A stretch of 64,000 bases of DNA from Gnetum montanum (taxonomy: Eukaryota; Streptophyta; Gnetopsida; Gnetales; Gnetaceae): assembly GCA_015680685.1 (NCBI GenBank), contig MNCI01003984.1:71375-135374 (forward strand), read 5' to 3'. The translations under genes were made by a program, and so were the position numbers. Within the stretch, counting starts at the first letter, position 1. Each line of letters opens with the position of its first letter. Below, piece by piece: positions 46,182-55,762 of the stretch. Under the pieces are notes generated by a model that worked only from the letters and a program-made list of their open reading frames with translations, did not search any database and had not been told where the DNA came from.

Positions 46182-46806
46182 TATAATAACATTGCCCTGA
46201 TGTTGTCTGACACCCCAAGGAATTCACTAAGATCCAATGGATCTAGGTTGGAAGACCTAGGGAATACACCTCAAAAGAGTAAGAAAATCAAGAGAGTGCA
46301 AGTAGAAACATATCTTCTTAACATATATGGCAATGCACCTCACGGAGGGTAACTAACTCCAAAATGAGAACGATGTAAAAAAGCATAAAAGAAACCTTGT
46401 AGATAACATCGGTGGGAAGGGAAATGATGCACCTACAAGGGAAGGTGCCTCACCCCTAGATCCCTCATGATCTAGTATAAGGTGTGGCCTAGAACCACAC
46501 CAAAACTATCTAGTCTTGGCTGCCTACATATCTACGATCACTGTAGAATTAGGGCCATGTAGTTCTTGGCAGTGAGGGTAGAATGAAGAGGACTTAAGAG
46601 AGAGTTACAATAGGANATGAGGGTAGAATGAAGAGGACTTAAGAGAGAGTTACAATAGGAGGGTGTCCTATTGCTTGCTTGGTACCACCAAGCCAGGGTG
46701 GGTTTTCTAACACTTGAGAGTCACCTAAAGGCATCTCAAAGTGTTCCATGGCCCCCAAACCATGGGGAGAGCCCAAGAGAATCACCACCCTAGGACATCT
46801 CTCACA
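46182..46806 (-). mobile_element. 5' LTR of element F
   Basis: Partner of the 40,306-40,884 LTR. Similarity ends sharply on both sides (CTCTCACAAT at the high end). It contains an N at 46,616 flanked by identical 43-bp strings, which inflates its length. Confidence 0.8.
46573..46660. repeat. Exact 43-bp duplication around a single N
   Basis: 46,573-46,615 and 46,618-46,660 are identical, with an N at 46,616. The partner LTR of F has only one copy, which supports an assembly artefact. Confidence 0.85.
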
Positions 46807-46811
46807 ATTAG

Positions 46812-47090
46812 GCTATAACTCATCCACAATTGTCTATATAGCCAACTATTCACATAAATCCACAACTATCCAATACATCAAACTTTCTATACAAATGGTA
46901 GCATCATACATAATCAACCACATATGTGCAAGTCTAAAAATCATATATGTGAGATATCAAATACTTCTATGCCTTTTTGGACACTTGAGGTCCTTAATTA
47001 CTAACCTTGGTCACATCCTTAGATTTATATCCTTCCATTGCTTGAGATGGATGATAGGCATCCTCCTCATCATCATAACTACTAGGGCTA
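46812..47090 (-). other. E internal sequence next to F, no readable gene
   Basis: AT-rich; no frame on either strand gives a convincing protein. A plus-strand open stretch crosses it but has hydrophobic, low-information content typical of a shadow frame. Confidence 0.4.
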
Positions 47091-47099
47091 GGTTGGCTC

Positions 47100-48575
47100 A
47101 AACTCTACTCATCCTCATTAGATGAATCAAGTTTCTAAACAAAAGCCCACCGAGGATGAAGCTTCACTAAAAATAAAGATGAAGCTAGTGGATCTGGTTG
47201 AATTGGAGGCTATTGAGCTAGTACCCATTGGGATGTAGTCCATAAGATACTTTTCATAAGCTACCACTCAAATGAGTTGAGAGCATCAAATAATGGAGGA
47301 ACTAAATCAACTAGTGGTGTAGGATCATGATGCTTAGGCTATTGTATGGGAACATGTTGCTCCCCCTAGACATGAGCTAGTGGTGCCTCAGGCTTAAATT
47401 TTGATTTCATCCTTGAACCATATGCACAGGAAGGTTTGGCTGATGCAGAGTGCCTTGGTGGAATAGGAATGTCCTTCTCATTATTAGAAATAGGAGTAGT
47501 GACCTTCTTGAACTCCTATCCATCAGAAGAAGGAGGAATACCAATTGCATCCAAACTCTTAAACAAGTAAGAGAGGTTTATCCAAATATTTTGATGGCTT
47601 TTACAAAATTTTGAAGAAGCTTCTTCAGTGAAGAACTAATTTGGGTAATAGTGGATTTGTAATAGCTCGGTTGAGAAGAGGATCCTAATGATGATGCTTC
47701 CTTCTTCTTCTACGATTTGGTGCTTGGTCTTGCTTCAGCTACATGAGAAAGACTTCTCTTCTTAGCATATTCACTAAGGTTCCTCTTACTTTTGAGCAAA
47801 GGAATATTTACAATAGGCACATCCTTCTAACATATTAACAAGCTGATGAGGTCGGGGTATCCAAGGATTCTTTCCTTGACAAATAGACTCAACATGTTCT
47901 GATAGAGTGTATGCCCCTGATCTAATGGCATTTTTGTGAGAATATAATAAATCAAAAAAGCTTGGGGTGGTAGAAAATAATTTTAATTCTATCCTTTTAT
48001 CATAATATTATACAACATGATAAGAGACAAGGTGGAAGCATTAAAAGTCATCATGATCCTCTCAATATGACCTCTGTCAAAGGATACATCTTTCCCAAAC
48101 AAAACATCATAAAATTCATCACATCCTATGAGCATTATAACATTTGTATAAATTCCATGCATGCTATCAATGGTTACTTGAAGGACATCTACACTAGAGA
48201 TCCCAAGGATTGCATTTACAACTTTGAGAAATACCTTGATGAAAAGACCCACAACCATGGAAGTGAATGCTCCAAGAACAAGATTGGAAATAACAATATT
48301 GCAATAATGTTTTCCTAATTAAACACCTTGAAATAATCTATTAAAGTAGCTTGCCTATGTGTAGGAAAGGAAAGAGAGTGCTCAATAATAATACTTGTGA
48401 TTTGAATTACCTCAAACCTATGCTTCACTCTTGAATTTAGAAATTGGGGCATGTAAGAGGATGGTGCATTGCTGGTACTACTCTTGGATCTCCTCTTTGG
48501 TAACACCTCAGATGTACCAACCTTCTTGTGGGCCATTTCTAACAAAATCAATATTGATGATGGAGCCCTAGTCAT
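47100..48575 (-). pseudogene. Extra ORF of element E near its 3' end (unknown function)
   Basis: On the minus strand a protein starts with MTRAPSSILILLEMAHKKVG, passes a Lys/Ser-rich part and then FLNSRVKHRFEVIQ...IIEHSLSFP...LIDYFKVFN. A frameshift near 48,310 leads into a second open block of 89 residues (47,989-48,258) with VDVLQVTIDSMHGIYTNVIM and DEFYDVLFGKDVSFDRGHIE. After further stops come QAFLIYYILTKMPLDQGH and a basic tail around 47,640-47,820 (AKKRSLSHVAEARP). The order of helices recalls the putative plant transposon protein domain and the N-part of the env-position ORF of B; this is pattern similarity only. Position between gag and the 3' LTR is where SIRE elements carry an env-like ORF. 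Below about 47,640 the sequence is hardly readable. Confidence 0.45.
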
Positions 48576-48639
48576 CTTTGTGGGGTTGATTTGGGAGAAT
48601 AAGGTAAAAGAATGAGGTGTGTGTCTTTAATAGTAGTGA

Positions 48640-48860
48640 TGAAGGAGGGCTTTGAATGAAAAAGAAGATGTATTTCATAGAGAGAAGACATCTCATATAT
48701 CTTTTAAAGAAACTAGTAGGTGTATTTCCTACATAGTAGATGTCTTTTACACATTGTAGGAAAAAGTAGATAGATGTCTTGATTCATGACAAGATGTCTT
48801 CATGTAGACATCTCTTTCTTGGAGTAGATGTCTTTAGGTAGATGTCTTAATAGATGCTTA
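48640..48860 (-). repeat. Second cluster of AGACATCT / AGATGTCT octamers
   Basis: Seven copies of AGATGTCT or AGACATCT lie in about 220 bp just upstream (minus strand) of the extra ORF of E, for example near 48,686, 48,738, 48,780, 48,799, 48,817, 48,833 and 48,848. The same octamer is clustered in the E LTR. It may be a relic of an LTR or a leader with the same repeat. Confidence 0.6.
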
Positions 48861-49088
48861 CAAAAATAAAATCCTAACTCTACTTACCTACTATTCTACT
48901 AAAAATTGAAGGTACTTAGAGAGCTAGAGAAGGAATTTTCTCTTTTGAGGATTCTCTTCTTAACCGAATTACTTCAATGTCCAAGGCTTGGCTTCCTCTC
49001 ATGAATTTGTTAGTGAGAGTTTCCTAGTTCCCCTATTCTTGTATTATAACTCTCCATTCTTTCTTGATTCCTTTGTTCTTTTGAGTTG
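48861..49088 (-). other. Junction region between gag and extra ORF of E
   Basis: No copia protease, integrase or RT motif can be read in this short gap, where several kilobases of pol should lie. It is probably the scar of a deletion. Confidence 0.4.
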
Positions 49089-50063
49089 TTATCCAATATC
49101 TCCTATTATATTGTAGAAGTCCCTTCTTGATGCACTTTGATAAGAACAAGGAGTCTTATGATATGACCAACTATTCATATAACGCTTAAGACTACAATCC
49201 CATTGTTTATAATCTAATTTATGACAATAATAACATTTAATCCTCCTATGGTAGAACAAATGATTAAGATGATCAAACCTTTTAGGATCATTTTGATGGA
49301 TAGGACCTTCATCTAATTTTGATTTAGTAGCATTTTTATTTGGAGGATCATTTGATTGTGATGGGTTTATTAAAGGAAGTTGCTCTTGCATACAACATCC
49401 CAAACCACTCTTATCATGTGGACTTCTTCCTTGTCCTAGTACCATTTAAAGGGGTTACTTTCCCTTTACCAACATTTGATTTACTAATTTGACATCTATA
49501 ATTTCTACTTTGACCTATTCATAAGACAATTTTAGCTTTTCATTTTCAGCCCTTAGGTTTGAGAGTTCCTTAGTAAGGTTAGAAATAGTTAAATTCAACA
49601 AGGATATTTTCTTATCCTTAGTTTTGACTTATGTATTTAACATATTACAAAGATCTAGAAAAGATAAAGGATCATTACATAATAGATCAAATGTTTCTTC
49701 AACATAAAGATCATCATTTGATGAATTAGTGTCATCATTAGTAAGGGTCATGCAGATGAGATGACAATTTTTTGCTTCATCCTCCACCTCTTCCTCACTC
49801 TGCTCCTCATCATCCCAACTTGTATAGAAGTTGGTCTTCTTTGCCTCATCATTGAATCTATTCTTGTGCTATAACCTATCATTGCTAGGAAATTTAGAGG
49901 TCATATGGCCTCTTCCACCACAAATCGAACATTCTATAGAAGAGAAATCAAGGTTAGAATTTAAAATTTTTTTACCTCTTTCTTTACCTTTGAACAGATT
50001 AGATCTTTACTGATTTGAGGCCTTGCTTCTCCTTAATATTAATAATTGAAGCTTCCTTGAGAG
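49089..50063 (-). pseudogene. Distal part of gag of element E (two zinc knuckles)
   Basis: Downstream half of a copia gag, cut by element C. Near 49,900-49,945 the minus strand gives CSICGGRGHMTSKFP, a CCHC knuckle whose last Cys is Phe. Then come acidic residues (WDDEEQSEEEVEDEA), CHLICMTL and a coiled coil (LTISNLTKELSNLRAENEKL). The open end at 49,089-49,445 has RIKCYYCHKLDYKQWDCSLK, a second knuckle with His replaced by Tyr. This knuckle, acidic stretch, coil, knuckle order is that of SIRE-type copia gag. Nucleic-acid binding would be impaired in this copy. Confidence 0.75.
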
Positions 50064-50068
50064 AAAGG

Positions 50069-51763
50069 TGAAACACCACCAAAAATTTATGTTGAAACCT
50101 TCATTTACAAATTTGAGGCAAGGATTCATTATAAATGTGAGATATGTAATCTGTAAGCTACAATCTTGCATACTTCAACATTTTAGGGCCAAAAAATGCT
50201 TCAAAAGTTGTTACTACCTCACATCCTAGGTAGAAAAAGGTATCTAATGTCTATATCTAGGCTTGGGAAGGTTGAAAATGCCTTGGGAACAGCTAAAGTT
50301 GGCATTTTCATGTGTTTTTTTAGGGGTATAGCCCCAACTACGCTAGAGTCATTTTTAATAGACACAGTAGCTATAGTAGATAGTAGTACTATAATAGCTA
50401 GTGTAGTCACCACCAAGACCCAGATAGAAGTGCAACATTGGGATTGTTGAAATTTTCATATTTCCAACAACAACTAGTGTAGTCATCCCAAGTCAAAAAT
50501 GGCCAGTGTAGATAGCATTCTCCACCAAGCATGACACTTTTCAATAGACTCCACTATTACCACAATTCCCAAATTTTTACACATTTTTCACCACTTTTAC
50601 CATATTTTGACAACCTTAGCATACTCCAATAAATCCAACATAGTAAGGATGGTGTGAGCATAATCACAAAAGTCCATTTACTATTTATAGTAAATTGATG
50701 GATTTTTTGGCAGTAGTCTATACCAAACTTACTATAAATGGTAATTATGCTAAAAGTAAATAACCATAAACTAATGCCAGCATAGTAAGGATGGTGCTAG
50801 CATAGTCACAAAAATGTATTTGCTATTTATAGTAAATGGATGGGTTTTGTGATTGTAGTCCATACTAGAATTATTATAAATAATAACTATGCTGAAAGTA
50901 GATGACCATTGCAACCTACATGTTGACACCAATTTGTTAGCAATCATGACAGTAGTGCATAGACCCAAAAATAGCCACAACAATCCTATAAATACGCAAC
51001 ATGAACACCATTTTTAGGTTTCAACTTCTTGGAAATTCCAAAACTTTTGCATTTCAAACACTTTAGCATTTGGAACCTCTTATAGTAGTTTTGAACTTTA
51101 CTCACGTAATAGCAATTTTTGCACTTCCACAACCACCAAAGTCCATTTTCAGGCTTACTCCCACCTTTTGGTAGTAGAAACTAGCACTGAATTGGATACA
51201 AAGACTCCCATGTGGCTACAATTTCATAAAAAAGAAGAAATCCATTTCCATAGCCATGTTGCAAATCCTGGTGAAGACTGATAGAAAGTTACTAGAAACT
51301 AGAGCTAGGAAGAACCCAGATCATGGAGTTTCCATAGAACATAGCCAACCTTCTCCAACAAACTTCAAGCTCTTACTAGAAATTTGTAGTATCTTTGGCA
51401 TAAAATCTGTACTTCATGAACTTTATTCTTTATTTTTCTACAAAGTTATTGTTCATGTTGTGCAAGTTTTAGTTCACATTTCCATTTTGGCACTTGTTTT
51501 CATTTTTGGATCTGTAAATGCAACTTCATTTCCATTTATGTTTATGTTTTCATTTTTGTTTTCATTTCCAATTTCATCTATGTCTATGTTTGCATTTCCA
51601 TTTTCCATTTTCATTTACGTTCTATAAGTCTCTGGGTGATTGGCAAGACCATCCAAGGCACCCTGAATCCTAATTTTTGAAGACCCTTGGGATTCAAGGT
51701 TAAAACTATTCTAGTGCTCAGATCTTTTGGTTTCCATTCCAAAAACCAAATTTTTTAGCACCA
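50069..51763 (+). mobile_element. 5' LTR of element C
   Basis: It starts TGAAACACCACC and ends near TAGCACCA. The upstream boundary is sharp: the 3' UTR sequence that precedes the other two LTRs of this family is missing here and replaced by copia gag. A plausible PBS (TGGTGCTATATCC, 51,773) follows within ten bases, but I cannot match it to a tRNA with confidence. Confidence 0.8.
50987..50994 (+). promoter_or_regulatory. Candidate TATA box of C 5' LTR
   Basis: TATAAATA followed by CGCAACATGAACACC. The 3' LTR has TATAAATA at the same place followed by CCCAACATGAACACC, so box and flank are conserved. Confidence 0.55.
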
Positions 51764-52331
51764 ATATTTTTTTGGTGCTATATCCATCCAAATTCTTGGC
51801 CAAAATCCATTTTCAACTATCACATTTTTAAGTTCTCAAATTTGTGAACATATTATATTGAAATCTTGTAAACAAGCATAGGTGGATTTCCATTGTATTT
51901 TCATAGTAGTTGCTAGATTTCTATAGCCCAATTTAGTTTACTTGAAAAACCCAATTCCATCTGCTAGGAAATCCAATGGAATAAATAACATTTTACGCTT
52001 CCAACATCCAATGTAGTTGGTTGGGATTTTTCATTCCAAGAAAAAACTCATTCTTGATGGGAAAATCCAATTCCATTGGAAAAACCTAGTTCCATTCAAC
52101 AAATAAACCACTTTTTCCTATTTTCACCACTTAGCAGTAGCTTCCTAATGCTTTTCCATTTTTGGTCAACTACGTTAGTGGATTATCCTACTTATTATGT
52201 ATTTACTAAAAATGGTAAGAATGCTAAAACTACATTTTCATCTNGTGTATTTACTAAAAATGGTAAGAATGCTAAAACTACATTTTCATCTTGTCTTTTA
52301 GCCAATCAATTATCTTGCCCCTTAACCTAAT
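51764..52331 (+). other. 5' untranslated leader of element C
   Basis: No ORF of note. It contains several AATTCCATTGGA-like strings and the duplicated segment around the N at 52,244. It leads to the first ATG of gag at 52,332. Confidence 0.5.
52198..52291. repeat. Exact 46-bp duplication around a single N
   Basis: 52,198-52,243 and 52,246-52,291 are identical, with an N at 52,244. Likely an unmerged contig overlap in the leader of C. Confidence 0.8.
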
Positions 52332-54700
52332 ATGGCATCCAACCAAGATGTAGTTCATGTTTATGATCCAAAATACCCCTTAGTCATAGATCAAAGACAA
52401 TAACGTAGACAAAGGGGAAAAAGATTAGATTTTGTGGTTATTAATGAGGAGTTTGATAACCTCCTCTCTACCAAGATACAAGCTATAATTTTAATACCAT
52501 GCTCCAAATCTAATGCTAAACATCAATTCAAAATCATACACTAGGATGGAAAAGAATACATTCCATCCACTTATGACCAAATCTCCCTCAAAAACTTCTA
52601 CACACAAATGCTCATACAATTCATAAAGGTTGATGAGTTTAGTAAGGAAATTAATTTCAAGGATCATCAAGAAGAGGAAGATGAGTTTGAGGTTGAACAA
52701 TAGTTGAACACCTTTATTGAAAGTCTTTTTCAATCTTTAGCTTCTCAAACAACTGAACCCAAATCCACATCTTTCACCTCATCGATAAGACAAGTCCCTC
52801 AACCCAAATCTCCTCCTATCTATCTTACAATGTTTTGGGTGACACCCATCATCCCCACATGCTAGACACAACCTATGTCTTAGTCTACTTCCTTATTCTC
52901 ATTAATTCCCTTTATAATGTAACCTCACTCCATTGACCTAGCCCTGGTGATGTCTACCTCACCATCTCCCTTTATCATGCCAACAGGATTCTCATTAAGG
53001 CTCCAAGCAACACAAGCCCCTCATATTACTTTCATCCCCTTCACACCACAAGTTCCAACTCAAACATATTTTTCAACTATTTAACCCATCCATTACCACT
53101 ATAACCCAGCCTCTCCCTTCCATACCACAACCCATCAGGAGGCCATAGGCCTTCCAATTGATACCTCAACTATCAACATAAGCACCATAGCCCATAGGGA
53201 TGTTTCAAGACTTGGATCAGGCCTTCCAAATGATCTAAGACCTCATTGAAGAGCTAAGAAAAATCAAGGCTAGTATGAATTAGATGGTTAATGTTATAGA
53301 CTTCTATCAAGAAAATCCTATAAGCCCTACTATTCCTTAGATGAAATTACTTGTAGGCATACCCATACCAAACTTCACCAAATACAATGGTAAAGGGGAT
53401 CCAAATGCACACTTAGTTACCTTCTGGTCTAAGTGCCACTTCTTGCAAGCTTAGCCTCATATGATACTGAGGATTTTCCCCATGTTCCTCAAGGGTAAGG
53501 CTCTAGACTAGTATTAAACCATGCCTAGGGCTTCCATCTCTTCCCTTAAAAACTTAATAGACTAATTTGTCAACCACTTTAGATATAAAACTTGAAGTTG
53601 GATGTCATATTGAATCAATTGATGAAGGTGAAGCAAGGGCCACTTGAACTAGTCAAAAGGTTCATTCAAAGATGGAATTCAATGCTTAACAAGATTCTAG
53701 AGCCTACTGTTGAAACTCACCTCTTGGCCATCTACAAGGGAGCAGTGAATAACTTTGTTAAGCCAAAGCTTTACTACCTAGAACCTCGAGCACAAAGCCA
53801 AGCCTTATAGCAAACTAAGAACATCAAGGAGGTAGCTAAGGCAAGCAACAATTTGGCCTATGTGGCCTATAAAAACCAACATTCAAGAAGGAATAGGAAT
53901 AAAACCAAACAAAAACATACAATTTTGGCTACAATAGCAAAAGAATCAAGACAAGGAGAGAGGCAAAGATCACCATCACACAACACATCTTTTGACTCAT
54001 CACAACCATCCAATTCCTATGCCACAAACCAAACAAGAGCAAGCTTTGGACCAAAGGATAGATCTAAGTATGCAAGGTTGCCTTTAAAGCCCTCTGAGCT
54101 CTTAGAATAGTTGCTTAAAGACAATTGTATACAACATAAGAAACCATCCAAATAGGCTCATAAGAGGCACAATTATATTTATGACATAGTTGGAGATCCA
54201 ACAATAGCCACCAAAGATGATCCTAAGCTACCAAAATACTTTAGAATGGATAAGAATTTCCATTATCATCAAATGGCTAGTCATAACATCGATTTTTGCC
54301 TAGCATTAAAGGATGACCTCCAAAAGATGATTAACTATGGGAAGTATTGGATGAGTCTAATTCTCCAAGCACTCACAATAACTCTTACATCATAGCCTCA
54401 TTCATGGAAATAAAATAGTCTAACCCTCCTAGGAAAATGTTTGTCATCAAAGTACCATCATAGCCCTTAAGCACCAAGCCTATAGAGCCATTTTTCATAT
54501 GGGTACTACCTCCTCTAGCCCCTAAGAAACCTTTCATCATACGTGTCCCACCTTTACTAGCTTCAACATCACCAAGTCATCAATAAGTTGCTAATCCTCC
54601 AAAGCCTAGGAAACCTTTTATTATTTGGGTCCCTCCACCTTTCACAAATAAGTCTATAATGATCCATGATCAAAGCCCACCTATGGTGGTCCACAACTTA
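52332..54700 (+). pseudogene. Gag of element C
   Basis: It starts with ATG at 52,332 (MASNQDVVHVYDPKYPL). After a Pro/Ser/Thr-rich part, the capsid-like retrotransposon gag core is at about 53,590-53,810: LMKVKQGPLELVKRFIQRWN and then HLLAIYKGAVNNFVKPKLYY. Downstream come YARLPLKPSELLE (about 54,070) and FHYHQMASHNIDFCLALKDD (about 54,257-54,316). That last string matches the modified knuckle-like motif of Tat gag (CxYHxxxGHxTxxCxxLKxxI), with the first Cys and Gly changed. Gag forms the particle that packages RNA. The frame is interrupted by about twenty stops. Confidence 0.75.
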
Positions 54701-55189
54701 GATGTTAGCAAGAAAACATCATCCCAACAATGACAAAAGTAACCTATCACCACACCAACAACAAATCCCATTGAATGTGGCAAACAAAAAAAGGCTTCAA
54801 AATAAGTTGCATCAAGGCCAAATACCCTCATGGACAAGGGGCCTAAAGCACATGAATTGAAACCTAAGCTACAAACTCTAGGAAGGATGGAGGATGTTAA
54901 AACCATTAAGGCTAAAAGGTCACAAGCCAATGAAAAGAGTTTCTTTGCAACAATGGAACAAACCAAACAGTCCCTTAAGTAAAATAACACATCATCGAAC
55001 TTGTACAACTTGGTCATGACTTCTCCTACTCATAGGGATGCACTAGCTCAAGTATTAACCTCTATTCCTATGAGTGGAGACATGCTCACCAACAGAGAGT
55101 TGATCCACTCTATCATTGAGCAAGCTTCACTTAGGGAAAACAAGCATCAACCAATGCTCAAATTTTGTGATAGTGAAGTGAAAATTGAC
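54701..55189 (+). pseudogene. Gag-protease linker of element C
   Basis: Low-information charged and Ser/Thr/Pro-rich sequence in the frame leading to the protease; the open part is 55,001-55,192. No domain is recognised. Confidence 0.45.
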
Positions 55190-55762
55190 TAGCAAAATAG
55201 AGAAGTACTATCTACTCCTCTTCTTATTACTATATGTGTTGGTAGATACAAGGGTTACCATGTTCATGTGGATGATGGGGTGACCACGAATGTGATAGCA
55301 TTTTTCATTGTTGACAAGGTAGGTCTAATAAAGAACATCTAAGAAACCACTACCACAACACTTAAGTCATTTAATGGCCCACAAGTAGTAGTGTGATGTT
55401 TAATACCCATGGATTTTATGACTAATGAGCAATTTCCTATATTCATTAACTTCCTAGTAGTTGAAGAGACACATGGTTTTAACTTGATCCTAGGAAGGCC
55501 ATGGTTAGCACATATTCAGGTAGTTTCATACCCTATACATTAAGATATTCACTTGCCATATGAGGGAGGCAAAATTGTCATTTGTGGGAACAACATGTTG
55601 GTACCATTGGTTAAATATGTTAACATTGACCAAGGTTCAAAGGTGGAGTTTCAAGAGGAGATACTCGAAACTCAAGCTGGGACTGGTACTGAGAACAAAA
55701 CCAACAACGAGAATAACTATAATGTTAGCAACAACAACTCTAAGATGCTAAATGATCAATGA
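55190..55762 (+). pseudogene. Retropepsin-like protease of element C
   Basis: The active-site region reads HVDDGVTTNVIAFFIVDKVG at about 55,263-55,322, where relatives have VDxGSGVNVLP; the D(S/T)G triad is now DDG. FNLILGRPWLAHIQVV follows at about 55,482-55,530, the conserved ILGRPWL strand of Tat proteases. The protein ends in an Asn/Thr-rich tail with a stop at 55,760-55,762. Aspartic proteases of this type process Gag-Pol. The catalytic triad suggests loss of function. Confidence 0.75.

Larger units (their letters stand above)
40301..46811 (-). mobile_element. Element F: LARD-like LTR element inserted in E, with target-site duplication
   Basis: Direct repeats 40,306-40,884 (579 bp) and 46,182-46,806 (625 bp) are LTRs: TGTGAGAGATGTCC at the start on the minus strand and TTACA or TTATA at the end. 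They are flanked by ATCAG (40,301-40,305) and ATTAG (46,807-46,811), a five-base duplication with one change. A PBS and polypurine tract fix the minus orientation. The 5.3-kb interior (40,885-46,181) has no recognisable gag or pol motif on either strand and is C/A-rich on the plus strand. That combination suits a large non-autonomous derivative (LARD), or an autonomous family decayed beyond reading. The right LTR is longer mainly because of a 43-bp duplication at a single N. Confidence 0.75.

Noticed and set aside
46748-47125. Plus-strand ORF of 125 residues
   Set aside because: It crosses the end of the F LTR and the target-site junction into E, so it is a chance frame over two unrelated sequences.
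51256-51627. Longest plus-strand ORF near the 5' LTR end of C (123 residues, Phe/Ser/Ile-rich)
   Set aside because: It lies wholly in the LTR; the homologous part of the 3' LTR (62,302-62,640) is only partly open, and the tail is built of repeated TTTCCATTT strings.
54670-55017. Minus-strand ORF of 115 residues rich in Leu, Cys and Phe
   Set aside because: It is antisense to the gag-protease linker of C, whose plus frame is supported by flanking domains.
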